A stretch of 9,075 nt of DNA from Spirochaetae bacterium HGW-Spirochaetae-7 (GCA_002839245.1 PGXR01000226.1:1-9075), one strand, 5' to 3'; positions 1-7,354 are shown, counted from the first letter of the stretch. The notes: generated by a model not told the origin, from the letters alone. Numbers and translations are program-made.

Positions 1-665
1 GTCGAAGCCACCCGCTTGCCGACGGCGCGGAGTATCCGGTCGCCGCAATCGTGGCCGTGGTCCGTATTGTAGCGCTTGAAGTCGTCCAGGTTGGCCGAGA
101 CTATCACCAGGCAGCTTGAGGCGGCGTCGCTCCTCTTGATAACCGAATCCAAGGCGGCCGAGAACAGCGTACGGTTGGGCAATCCTGTCAATTCGTCGTG
201 GTTGCGGGTCCACGCGAGGCGCTCGAGGGCTTCGCGTTCGTCGGTGACGTCCCGAACGACGCCGACATAGCGTGGTCCGTCGGCGCAGGCCGGCTCCACG
301 GCCGTTTCGTCGGCGAGGGCTATGCGCAACTCCTCGACCCTCGGGCGGCCGGCTTCGCGGCTCCTGGTCAGTTCGCCGCTCCAGTACCCTACCGACTCGA
401 GCGCGACCCTGGCGTTGGCAAGCTGGCGGTCGTTCATCGGCTCGGGGTACAGCTCGCCGAGCGTCGGCGCTTCGAGTTCGTAGGTGTCGAGACAGGCCGC
501 CATTGAAAAGGCGGGGTTGGCGTATCGAACGCGGAGTTCCCTGTCGGCGAAGAATACGCCGTCCTTCATCATGGACAGCAAGGTCCTGGACAGAGCAAGC
601 CGGTCGCTTGCCGATGTCTCGCCCCAGGGGCCCTTGCCTTCGTCCGCCTTCTCGTCAGTGCGCAT
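1..665 (-). CDS. PAS-GGDEF signalling protein, N-terminal part (runs off the left edge)
   Basis: The minus strand from an ATG at 665 stays open to the window edge, giving 221 residues without a stop. Residues about 25-145 look like a PAS sensor domain, ending in YVGVVRDVTDERE, the usual PAS-to-output junction. A GGDEF domain then starts with HDELTGLPNRTLF (156-168), followed by NLDDFKRYNTDHGHDCGD (192-209). GGDEF domains make cyclic di-GMP from two GTP. The GG(D/E)EF loop itself lies beyond the edge, as would any EAL or HD-GYP domain. Asn200 and Asp209 match guanine-binding positions, but the first Asp of the usual D-(L/I)-D motif, a metal ligand, is Asn192 here, so activity is uncertain. No membrane segment or signal peptide is visible, so the protein is probably cytoplasmic. 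There is no strong ribosome binding site before the ATG. It follows holA in the same direction after 175 bases, and whether it shares that transcript is unclear. Confidence 0.85.
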   Translation of the reverse strand, partial: MRTDEKADEGKGPWGETSASDRLALSRTLLSMMKDGVFFADRELRVRYANPAFSMAACLDTYELEAPTLGELYPEPMNDRQLANARVALESVGYWSGELTRSREAGRPRVEELRIALADETAVEPACADGPRYVGVVRDVTDEREALERLAWTRNHDELTGLPNRTLFSAALDSVIKRSDAASSCLVIVSANLDDFKRYNTDHGHDCGDRILRAVGKRVAS

Positions 666-840
666 GAGTGATGCTTACCGTCCAGTCAACCAGCAACGGG
701 TACGCGCAAATCGAGGACGCGGCAGGCTTGGTTGCATAATGGTTTACCATATTTCTCCGAATATATGATAGGAGTCGCAATGCTCCGATTCATAGTATCG
801 GCAGTATTCCAGGGGTTCTTTTCCGGATCTTCGACGAGCG
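666..840. other. Intergenic region between holA and the PAS-GGDEF gene
   Basis: This 175-base gap contains no convincing gene; short open frames crossing it are extensions of shadows of holA. It is less GC-rich than its surroundings. It holds two small inverted repeats near 739-764 and a third, CCGAT-N7-ATCGG, at 785-801. None is followed by a T-run on the minus strand, so I see no clear intrinsic terminator for the operon ending in holA. The hexamer TATATT (765-760, minus) resembles a -10 element, but no matching -35 lies at the right distance. Confidence 0.6.
739..764. repeat. Two overlapping short inverted repeats
   Basis: ATGGT-TT-ACCAT (739-750) is a perfect 5-bp inverted repeat with a 2-base centre. 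It runs into ATATT-TCTCCG-AATAT (749-764). Both lie in an AT-rich patch about 75-100 bases upstream of the PAS-GGDEF start. They could be a repressor site or chance; the arms are short. Confidence 0.3.
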
Positions 841-1827
841 CTAGAATTTTCCCAGTCGCACCGGACCCCTGACGACGACGCAAGCGTAGACGAACAGCTC
901 GAGTACGACGCGTTCGTGCGCCTGTCCCATCGACCGCAGCCTGGAATCGGTCTCGACGCCGAAGGCCACGAGCCGGTCGCATGCCGGGGCGGGCCAGCGC
1001 CTCCTGGCCAAGTCATAGCTGGCGAGGGCCGAGCGGCGGGTGATGCGGAGGTTCCTCGCCGCCTGGTCGAACGGGGTTCCTTCGGCGAGAGCGGCGTGGA
1101 GCGATGAAAGGCGCCTGAAAGACCACAGGATGCCGGCAAGGAGTCCCACGCCCGAGCCTTCCCTGTCCGCCAGGATGGCCGACAGCGTCTCGAGCGACTT
1201 TTCGAAACCGTCCGCAGCCATCCTGTCGAAAAGGCTGAAGGCGTCTTCGGCACGGTTGTGGGCGATGTAGCGCTCTATGTCGTCGGCGGAAATCCGCGAT
1301 CCTCGCGGGAAGAAGAGGGCGAGCCTGGAGCAGTCGGTTTTCAGGGCCTCGGTGTTGCTCTCCACGAGGTCAAGTATCGCGTCGACGGCTTCCTCGTCCG
1401 CGGAGAGGCCCTGGGAAGTGAAGTAATCGCGCACCCAGCGGCCCATTTCCCCGGCTGAGAGTTCCCAGAAGACCTTCTTCGCGTCCTTGGGAATGGCCGC
1501 CTCGATCGCCTTGTCAACGCCCAGGCCGTCCGCTACCAGCACCAGGACGGCCTGGGCGGCGGGCTTGCCCGCGTAATCGACGATAGCCTGGACGTCAGCC
1601 TTGGCCTTGAGCTGGTCGGCCCCGAGGTACTGCACGAATTTGCCGGCGGAGAAAAGGGAGCCGTTCTTGAGGAGGTCGAGGAGGACGGGAACCGGTGTCT
1701 CGTAGGCGTAGAGCCGGTGTTCTTCCGGCTCGCCCTGCCACTCGGCCGCGCACCTGGCCTTGAGCTGGCGTATGAAATCGTTGCGGCGGCCGAGTTCAGG
1801 CCCGCCGACGGCGAAAACGGCTTCCAC
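841..1827 (-). CDS. holA: DNA polymerase III delta subunit (clamp loader)
   Basis: The product is about 328 residues and matches the delta subunit in length (the E. coli protein is 343) and character. It begins EAVFAVGGPELGRRNDFI, the form of the first beta-strand and helix of HolA, which lacks a working Walker A motif. The middle has a domain-II-like stretch (ELSAGEMGRWVRDYF) and a section resembling LVESNTEALKTDCSRLALF, where HolA proteins carry a conserved L...NDL..L-type helix. Delta opens the beta clamp as part of the clamp-loader complex in the cytoplasm. I chose the GTG at 1827, with a weak AGGG upstream and lying 7 bases after the lexA stop. A TTG at 1851 in the same frame would add eight residues and overlap lexA, but has no visible ribosome binding site. 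It is the last gene of the hprK-to-holA run. Confidence 0.85.
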   Translation of the reverse strand: MEAVFAVGGPELGRRNDFIRQLKARCAAEWQGEPEEHRLYAYETPVPVLLDLLKNGSLFSAGKFVQYLGADQLKAKADVQAIVDYAGKPAAQAVLVLVADGLGVDKAIEAAIPKDAKKVFWELSAGEMGRWVRDYFTSQGLSADEEAVDAILDLVESNTEALKTDCSRLALFFPRGSRISADDIERYIAHNRAEDAFSLFDRMAADGFEKSLETLSAILADREGSGVGLLAGILWSFRRLSSLHAALAEGTPFDQAARNLRITRRSALASYDLARRRWPAPACDRLVAFGVETDSRLRSMGQAHERVVLELFVYACVVVRGPVRLGKF

Positions 1828-1834
1828 TGCAGCC

Positions 1835-2440
1835 CTAGTAGGTTCGGACAATGCCGCGGAGCTTGCCGAGGATGCGGACGTCCTGCGTGAAGATGGGACT
1901 GTACGCGTCGTTCTCGGCAGCCAGCTTTATGCGTCCTTTTTCCTTGAAGAAGCGTTTGAGGGTGACCAGGTCCTCGAGGGCCGCGACCACGATCTCTCCG
2001 TCCTCGGCTACCTGCCTCTGCTCTATGACCGCCATGTCTCCGTCGAGGATGCCGGCGTTTACCATACTGTCGCCGCGCACGCGCAGCGCGAAGCAGCGGG
2101 AGGAGCCGACCATCGAGGCGGGCACATGGAAGCTCGACTCGTAGTTCTCCTCGGAGAAAATGGGCTTGCCCGCAGCGACAGAGCCGAGGATGGGAATCTC
2201 GATGGTGGGAGACCTGCCCTCATGCATGGCCCTGCCGATGATCTCGATCTTCCTTGACCTGCCTCCGCCCGAGCGTATGCGTCCCTTGCGCTCGAGGGCC
2301 TTGAGGTGATCGTAGGCGCCCTTGACGGACATGCAGAAATGGGCGGCGATCTCGCGGATCGTCGGGGGGTAGGGGTTCTCGCGTATGAAGGTCTCGATGT
2401 ACTCGAGGACTTCCTTTTGTCGCACTGTCAAATCATTCAT
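1835..2440 (-). CDS. lexA: LexA SOS repressor and self-cleaving peptidase
   Basis: The 201-residue product has the LexA layout. An N-terminal winged helix-turn-helix (about 1-68, with YPPTIREIAAHF and DHLKALERKGRI) is followed by an S24-type autoprotease domain. The cleavage site is Ala90-Gly91 within GSVAAGKPIF. The catalytic serine is Ser125 (GDSMVNAG) and the lysine is Lys162 (VTLKRFF), so RecA-stimulated self-cleavage should work. LexA represses DNA-damage genes in the cytoplasm. The recognition-helix region reads CMSVKGAYDHLKAL, unlike the Ser-Thr-Val-type helix of the E. coli and Bacillus proteins, so the operator is probably different. The ATG overlaps the ntrX stop by four bases (ATGA), with GAGG 7 bases upstream, which indicates translational coupling. 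No separate promoter or obvious LexA box is seen next to the gene. Confidence 0.95.
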   Translation of the reverse strand: MNDLTVRQKEVLEYIETFIRENPYPPTIREIAAHFCMSVKGAYDHLKALERKGRIRSGGGRSRKIEIIGRAMHEGRSPTIEIPILGSVAAGKPIFSEENYESSFHVPASMVGSSRCFALRVRGDSMVNAGILDGDMAVIEQRQVAEDGEIVVAALEDLVTLKRFFKEKGRIKLAAENDAYSPIFTQDVRILGKLRGIVRTY

Positions 2441-3757
2441 TCGCCGACCTCGATACCGAATTTCTTTATCTTGGCGTGGAGGTTGCTTGGATACATTCCT
2501 ATGGACTCCGCCGTCCTCGCTATATTATAACCGTGTTTTCTGAGGTTGTGCAGTAAATATCCTCGCTCGAAGGCTTCCCTGGCCTCGGAAATCCGCAGTT
2601 CCGAGAGGATGTCGAGCCTGTCGAGAGCCGGGTCGGATGCGGCGCCGCCGGGCCTCGCGATGAAGTGCTCGACGGTCTCGGCAGAAATCTCGTCCTCGTC
2701 GCTCATGACCGATACGCGTTCTATGAAATTCTTGAGTTCGCGGACGTTGCCCGGCCATTCGTAGGCTTCGAGTATGGCGAGAGCTGGTCCGGACAGGTGC
2801 CGCGCCGCCCCGTCCGAGTGCCGGGCGATGAAGAAGCTTGCCAGTTCTGCAATGTCCGACGGCCGTTCCCGGAGGGCGGGGATGCGGAGAGGTATGACGT
2901 TGAGCCTGAAGAAGAGGTCCTCCCGGAAGCGGCCGGCGGCTATCTCCTGCCGCAAGTCCTTGTTGGTGGCCGCCACGACGCGGACATCGACCTCGATAGT
3001 GCTTTCGCCGCCGAGCCGTTCGAAGCGCATCTCCTGGACGGCCCTGAGCACCTTCGACTGGGCGGACAGCGACATGTCGGCGATTTCGTCGAGGAACAGC
3101 GTGCCGGTGTGCGCGGTCTCGAACTTTCCCTTGCGCCTCGCGACCGCGTCGGTGAACGAACCCTTCTCGTGGCCGAACAGCTCGCTTTCGATCAGGGTAT
3201 CGGGCATGGCGGCGCAGTTGACGGCGACGAAGGGGCCGAGCGCCCTTGCCGACAGCTCGTGGATGCGCCTGGCGGCCAGTTCCTTGCCTGTGCCGTTCTC
3301 CCCGGTGATGAGCACGCGCGCGTCCGAGCGGGCGCTCTGCTCTATCAGTTCGCGCACATCGGCCATAACGGCGGAAGTGCCTATGATGTCGTCGCTCTCC
3401 TGGGCCGTCCTCTTGAGCCTGGCGTTTTCCAGCCGCAGGTATCGACAGCGGCTTCTCGATGAAGTCGAAGGCGCCGAGCTTGACGGCGTTGACCGCCATG
3501 TCTATCGATGCGTGGCCCGATATGACGATGACCTCGACCGCGGGGTAGTCTGCCCTGATGGCCTTCAGGACATCGATGCCTCCCATCCTCGGGAGCCAGA
3601 CGTCAAGGACGACCACGTCGACGCTTTCGCGCTTCAGCAACTCAAGTCCCGCCAGGCCGTCCTCTGCGGTCAGGGCAAGGTAACCTTCGTCCTCGAGGAT
3701 GTCCTGTACGGTGGCCCTGATTCCGGGTTCGTCGTCGATCACGAGGATGGCGCCCAT
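2437..3757 (-). pseudogene. ntrX: NtrX/NtrC-type sigma-54 response regulator, disrupted by a frame change
   Basis: Translation from the ATG at 3757 (GGGAG about 7 bases upstream, 20 bases after the ntrY stop) gives a complete receiver domain. It has the acid pair Asp8-Asp9, phosphoacceptor Asp52, Ser80 and Lys102 in FIEKP. Just after FIEKPLS, near 3440-3448, the homology moves to another frame and continues as RYLRLENARLK, DDIIGTS and a full AAA+ domain. That domain has Walker A GENGTGKE, Walker B LFLDEIADMS, LFFRLNV and WPGNVREL. A FIS-type helix-turn-helix ends SNLHAKIKKFGI, the NtrX-like ending. Compared with relatives, about 15 linker residues are missing at the junction, so a small out-of-frame deletion is more likely than one missing base. 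The AAA+ frame has an internal ATG at 3366 without a ribosome binding site. The loop that touches sigma-54 is GSFTDA, not GAFTGA. Both halves otherwise look well conserved, so the break is recent or artefactual. Confidence 0.85.
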
Positions 3758-3777
3758 GGATGACTCCCTTTTTCCGA

Positions 3778-5520
3778 TTATGAACTTTCCGCGGGTATGT
3801 CCATATAGAATACGGTACCGGCGCCTTCGCTCGAGTCGAACCGGACCTTGCCGCCGTGGGCGGATACGATGTGGGCTACGATGGCCAGGCCCAGGCCGGT
3901 CCCGCCCGGTTTCGTGGTGAAATACGGCGAGAAAATCTTGTCCCTCGCCTCGGCAGGTATTCCCGTGCCGTCGTCGCGGACCTGTATCCTACAGTATCTG
4001 GATTCCGCCGTCTTGACAAGATCGGCCCGTATCCAGACATGGCCCGAGCCGCCGGTCGCGTCGGCAGCGTTGGCGATGAGGTTGCCTAGCGCCTGTTTGA
4101 GGTAGCCCCGGTCCGCCTTGAGTACGATTCCCTCGTCGACGCCTCCGGAATCCATTGAAAGCGCCGGCCAGGAGGCGGAGTAGAGGTGGACCGCCTCGTC
4201 TATCGTCGACTTGAGCTCCATCCACTCCTTCTGGGGCTCGGGAAGCCTCGCGAAGTCCCTGAATTCTGTCAGGAGCGATTCCATGTTGGCCGTTTCCTGG
4301 ACTATCGCGACCATTGACTTCTCGAGTATTTCGTCCAGGCTCCCCGGGTCGGCTTTCCAGCGCTTGAGGACGCGCTCGGCGGAAAGCCTGATGGGCGTGA
4401 GTGGGTTCCGCAGTTCATGGGCCAGTTTGCGGGCGATATCGCGCCACGCGCCAATCTTCTCGTTGCGGACCTCGTCGCCCCTGGATCGTTCCAGGTTCTC
4501 GAGTACGGCGTTGAACGCTTCAACCAGGTCGCCCGCCTCGTCGCCAGGCTTGGCGAGGAACGGCGCCCGCCTGGCTCCGGCGCCGACCCGCGCTATGGCG
4601 TCAGAAAGGGCCGCGACAGGCCTCAGCAGCCAGTCCGAGGCGCCCATGGCGAAGAGCAGGGCTAGCGCCGCGAGCGGGAATACCAGGCTGGCCGAGAAGA
4701 AGACCAGGTAGAGGCCGAAGGAGCCCGCAATCCTGCCGGAGCTTTCCATGGTCGACAGCGCGGCCGACAAGCCCGCGGCGGCGTCGTCGACCCGCTCGTC
4801 GAACCGCATGGCGACCATAGCCGCCACCCGTCCGTCCGCCGTGGTCGTGCCTGCGTCACGCACGAAGTACCGTGCGTAGCCGGTTTCCCCGACCGACAGC
4901 CGTGGCAGGAAGCCGTTCCTGTCGGTCGAGCCGGCGCCGGCGAAAGAGACGGACCGGCCTCCGGCGAAAAGTTCGACCGCGCATATCGAGGGGTTCCTGG
5001 CGGCCAGCCGCGCCAGTATCCGCTCCGAGTCGGCTCCCCTGGCCGCGACGATGGATTCGACGTCGTTCTCGGCTACGTACCTGAGCGTCGCTTCCTTCTC
5101 GGCATAGTACGACAGCGCGAATTCCAGGCCGTTGCCCAGGGCGCGGCGCACCGTGGCCGAGGCGGGTATCCCGACGGCCCGATGGGCGAGCAGCCCGAGG
5201 AATAGTGTCGGCGGCAAGGCCGCCATGGCGACGACGGCGGTGAAGGTGAGCATGAGCCGCGCCCGAAGGCGGAATCCCCATGCCTTGCGCCGGTACTCCC
5301 GGAAAAAGCGGATGCCCGCGCCTGCCAGGCCGATGCCGAGGGCGATCGGGGTAACGGTCAGCAGTGCTGCCGTCGCGCCTGACTTGATGCCGGGGAAGCC
5401 GTCGTGGCTTTCCAGGGCGTTCATCACGAAGGCGAACGAACCCGCGAGCACTATGGCGTAAATGGTCGCGACCGCGGCAAGATCCGTGGCGCGGCGCGAA
5501 GCCAGGCCGCGGCTTGGCAT
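3778..5520 (-). CDS. ntrY: NtrY-like membrane sensor histidine kinase
   Basis: The product has 580 residues. There are four predicted membrane segments, at about 14-34, 49-72, 88-112 and 267-293. An extracytoplasmic sensor region of about 150 residues lies between the last two, and basic residues after segment 2 (RFFREYRRK) fit a cytoplasmic loop. A HAMP-type linker (about 297-345) leads straight to the dimerisation domain with the phosphorylated His368 in KLAHELRNPLTPI. The ATPase domain follows: N box LGNLIANAADAT, DDGTGIP, and FTTKPGGTGLGLAI. I see no PAS domain between HAMP and the kinase, unlike many NtrY proteins. It should phosphorylate the receiver of the adjacent ntrX product in response to an unknown external signal. 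The ATG overlaps the ptsH stop by one base (TGATG), with AGAGGA just upstream, so its translation is probably coupled to HPr. The name rests on domain order and partner; substrate-specific assignment is inference. Confidence 0.85.
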   Translation of the reverse strand: MPSRGLASRRATDLAAVATIYAIVLAGSFAFVMNALESHDGFPGIKSGATAALLTVTPIALGIGLAGAGIRFFREYRRKAWGFRLRARLMLTFTAVVAMAALPPTLFLGLLAHRAVGIPASATVRRALGNGLEFALSYYAEKEATLRYVAENDVESIVAARGADSERILARLAARNPSICAVELFAGGRSVSFAGAGSTDRNGFLPRLSVGETGYARYFVRDAGTTTADGRVAAMVAMRFDERVDDAAAGLSAALSTMESSGRIAGSFGLYLVFFSASLVFPLAALALLFAMGASDWLLRPVAALSDAIARVGAGARRAPFLAKPGDEAGDLVEAFNAVLENLERSRGDEVRNEKIGAWRDIARKLAHELRNPLTPIRLSAERVLKRWKADPGSLDEILEKSMVAIVQETANMESLLTEFRDFARLPEPQKEWMELKSTIDEAVHLYSASWPALSMDSGGVDEGIVLKADRGYLKQALGNLIANAADATGGSGHVWIRADLVKTAESRYCRIQVRDDGTGIPAEARDKIFSPYFTTKPGGTGLGLAIVAHIVSAHGGKVRFDSSEGAGTVFYMDIPAESS

Positions 5521-5786
5521 CAGTCCTCTTCGAAACGGTTCTGGAACAGCCTGTCTATGGCCTCGACCGCTTCCGCCTCGTCCTCTCCATCGGCGATGAT
5601 CCGGATTTCCGTCTCGAAACCGGCGCCGAGCGTGATGATGCCCATGATGCTCTTGGCATTGATGCAATCGTCGCCCTTCTGCAGCGATATCTTGGATTTG
5701 AATTTGCCAGCGGTCTGCACGATGAGGGCGGCGGGTCTGGCGTGGATGCCTGCCCTGTTCCTGATGACGGTCGTCTTCTCCAGCAT
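5520..5786 (-). CDS. ptsH: HPr phosphocarrier protein
   Basis: The 88-residue product has the usual size and both regulatory sites of HPr. His15 in AGIHARPA accepts phosphate from Enzyme I, and Ser46 in NAKSIMGI is the target of HPr kinase. With hprK directly upstream, control by Ser46 phosphorylation is very likely. No Enzyme I or sugar permease gene is in the window, so whether HPr serves transport or only signalling cannot be judged. The start is well supported: ATG with GGAGA six bases upstream. It lies 75 bases after the hprK stop, and its own stop overlaps the ntrY start. Confidence 0.96.
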   Translation of the reverse strand: MLEKTTVIRNRAGIHARPAALIVQTAGKFKSKISLQKGDDCINAKSIMGIITLGAGFETEIRIIADGEDEAEAVEAIDRLFQNRFEED

Positions 5787-5861
5787 GCAGATTCTCCGAT
5801 CACAAGAGGGTTTTCAAAAGGCAGATGCATTTCGAAAAAGTTGCATCGACTCACCGGTCCG

Positions 5862-6851
5862 CTATATCGAGTCGTCCCTGCCGAAGTATACGGCGCGGGC
5901 GCTCTCGCTCTCAAGCCACCGCAGGATGTTCTGGTTGAATTCCTTGGCCGAATGGTAGCCCATCTTCTTGAGCCGCTCGTTCATCGCGGCGGTTTCCACG
6001 ATGATCGGTATGTTGCGGCCGGGTTTAACGGGGATGTCGAGCTGGGGTACATGGACGCCAAGGATGTCCATCGTCTTCTCGTCCGTGCCGATGCGGTCGT
6101 ATACCTTGTCCGAGTCCCATTCTTCCAGGGAGCATATCAGCTGGACCTGTTTCTTGTCGCGGATGGCGCCGACGCCGAAGAGGTGCGTAACGTTGATGAT
6201 GCCAAGTCCCCGTATCTCCATATGATGGCCGATGACCTTGTTCGCGCCGGAACCCATGAGGATGTTGCCCGAGACGCAGCGAATCTCGACGACGTCGTCG
6301 GCGACGAGGCGATGCCCCCGCTCTATCAGCTCGAGGGCCGTCTCGCTCTTGCCGACGCCCGATTCGCCCGTCAGCAGGATGCCGATGCCGTAGACCTCGA
6401 CGAGCACGCCATGCACCGTCGTCTTTGGCGCGAAAATATTCGTCAGGACCCGCATCAGCCTCGAAGACAATTCTGTCGACGACAGCTCGGACAGCAGGAT
6501 GGGGCAGTCGGCCGCTTCGGCTGCCTGCGCGAACATCGTGGCCGGCGGCTCGCCGTTTGCGAAGATGAAGCACGGGATGGGGAACGAGAATATCTTGGCG
6601 ACGCCGTCTTCCCTGCCTTCCGACGCCAGCAGGTGGAGGTATGCGGCCTCTCCGCGCCCTATGAGCTGCACCCTCTGGTAGGCGAAGCTCTCGAAGAAGC
6701 CCGACAGGGCAAGCCCCGGCCTGTTGATGTCCGGCGAGTTTATTTCCCTGCCGAGTCCCTTGCGGCCGCAGATGCACCTGAGCTCGAGGGCGTCGTGCTC
6801 CTTGAGGTCGAGGTCGATGAGGTCGAGAACTGAGAAGTGCTTGTCATCCAT
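5862..6851 (-). CDS. hprK: HPr kinase/phosphorylase
   Basis: The 329-residue product has the two-domain HprK form. The N-terminal domain (about 1-135, with NRPGLALSGFFESFAYQR) precedes a catalytic domain with His147-Gly in TTVHGVLVEVYG. Walker A is GESGVGKS (162-169), acid residues are in LVADDVVEI, and the family signature is HHMEIRGLGIINV (209-221). The C-terminal KPGRNIPIIVETAAMN matches the segment involved in phosphorylase activity. The enzyme phosphorylates and dephosphorylates HPr at Ser46 according to metabolite and phosphate levels in the cytoplasm. I chose the ATG at 6851 (MDDKHFSVLDL) because family members begin close to FTVLDL. An in-frame ATG at 6881 would add ten residues with no family resemblance. 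Neither start has a good ribosome binding site. It is the first gene after the terminator at 6949-6977 and probably heads the operon. Confidence 0.96.
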   Translation of the reverse strand: MDDKHFSVLDLIDLDLKEHDALELRCICGRKGLGREINSPDINRPGLALSGFFESFAYQRVQLIGRGEAAYLHLLASEGREDGVAKIFSFPIPCFIFANGEPPATMFAQAAEAADCPILLSELSSTELSSRLMRVLTNIFAPKTTVHGVLVEVYGIGILLTGESGVGKSETALELIERGHRLVADDVVEIRCVSGNILMGSGANKVIGHHMEIRGLGIINVTHLFGVGAIRDKKQVQLICSLEEWDSDKVYDRIGTDEKTMDILGVHVPQLDIPVKPGRNIPIIVETAAMNERLKKMGYHSAKEFNQNILRWLESESARAVYFGRDDSI

Positions 6852-6859
6852 CGTCCGGG

Positions 6860-6888
6860 AGCATAAACCGATTCCGGGCATTGCGCAA
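6860..6888 (-). promoter_or_regulatory. Weak candidate promoter for the hprK operon
   Basis: On the minus strand TTGCGC (6888-6883) and TATGCT (6865-6860) are separated by 17 bases. The match to sigma-70 elements is poor to moderate, and transcription would begin only a few bases before the hprK ATG. The position after a terminator makes a promoter somewhere in 6852-6948 likely, but this exact site is a guess. Confidence 0.2.
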
Positions 6889-6948
6889 CGTACGAAAAGG
6901 CTCGTTTCACGGCGACGCCGCGGCGGATCAGGTTCAAGGTGTTGTCAG

Positions 6949-6977
6949 AAAAGCCCCTCCCGGGGAGCGGGAGGGGC
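6949..6977 (-). terminator. Intrinsic terminator after rpoN-hpf
   Basis: A perfect 10-bp GC-rich stem, GCCCCTCCCG (6953-6962) with CGGGAGGGGC (6968-6977), encloses a 5-base loop. Read on the minus strand it is followed directly by TTTT (6952-6949). It lies 46 bases beyond the hpf stop. It separates the rpoN-hpf unit from the hprK operon. Confidence 0.88.
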
Positions 6978-7023
6978 CGTTATCGATACGAAGGTGCGGC
7001 CGCCGCAGGGCTTGGCCGGATGC

Positions 7024-7314
7024 TTATTTCTTGTCCTGTACCTTCGATTTTTCCTTGTTGATCTTCTGCTCCAGTATGTCCATAAGCTTGTCGATGCCTG
7101 TCGTCAGGTCGAAGTCCGTCTCCTGCACATGGGCGCGCGCGCCCCAGCGAAAGTTGATGGTGCACTCGCATTTGAATTGCTTCTCCTTGGTAAAGGAGAA
7201 CAAGAGGTCTACGACAAGGTCCTTGGCGTAAGCGATGCGCTCGAGCTTCTTGTCCAGGTAAGTCCTGGTTGGTTCGCCGAGGTCGAAGTGCACAGTACGG
7301 ACGTCTATGGTCAT
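7024..7314 (-). CDS. hpf: Short ribosome hibernation-promoting factor (HPF/YfiA family)
   Basis: The 96-residue product has the length of short-form HPF (about 95) and lacks the C-terminal dimerisation domain of the long form. It opens MTIDVRTVHFDLGEPTRTYLD, the first strand and helix of the fold, and has the family pattern DKKLERIA and a late helix DLTTGIDKLMDILEQKI. Such proteins bind the 30S decoding region and silence ribosomes in poor growth, usually with a partner such as RMF in gamma-proteobacteria. The ATG has a strong AGGAGG five bases upstream. It follows rpoN after 40 bases, as in many bacteria where rpoN and hpf are co-transcribed, and ends just before a strong terminator. Confidence 0.92.
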   Translation of the reverse strand: MTIDVRTVHFDLGEPTRTYLDKKLERIAYAKDLVVDLLFSFTKEKQFKCECTINFRWGARAHVQETDFDLTTGIDKLMDILEQKINKEKSKVQDKK

Positions 7315-7354
7315 GCAAGCCTCCTTGTGGCCGTCGGAATCCGGCCGGTTGCGT

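Noticed and set aside
198..768. Several overlapping plus-strand open frames at the left end
   Set aside because: They are antisense shadows of the PAS-GGDEF gene, which has recognisable motifs on the minus strand.
2525..3440. Continuation of the receiver frame to a 410-residue protein
   Set aside because: Beyond about residue 104 it is the AAA+ coding sequence read in the wrong frame (Arg-rich, no domain), so it is not a real fusion.
2774..3763. A 329-codon plus-strand open frame opposite ntrX
   Set aside because: It is antisense to the conserved AAA+ and receiver domains; its serine/arginine-rich product looks like a frame shadow.
5847..5874. CGACTC-N16-GAGTCG inverted repeat with a T5 run 7 bases beyond it on the minus strand, near the hprK stop
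   Set aside because: The stem is only 6 bp with a large loop, includes the hprK stop codon, and the T-run is too far away for an intrinsic terminator.
5514..6833. A 439-codon open frame on the plus strand
   Set aside because: It lies antisense to ptsH and hprK, both with clear family motifs. Long antisense frames are expected in GC-rich coding DNA, and its protein matches nothing I recognise.
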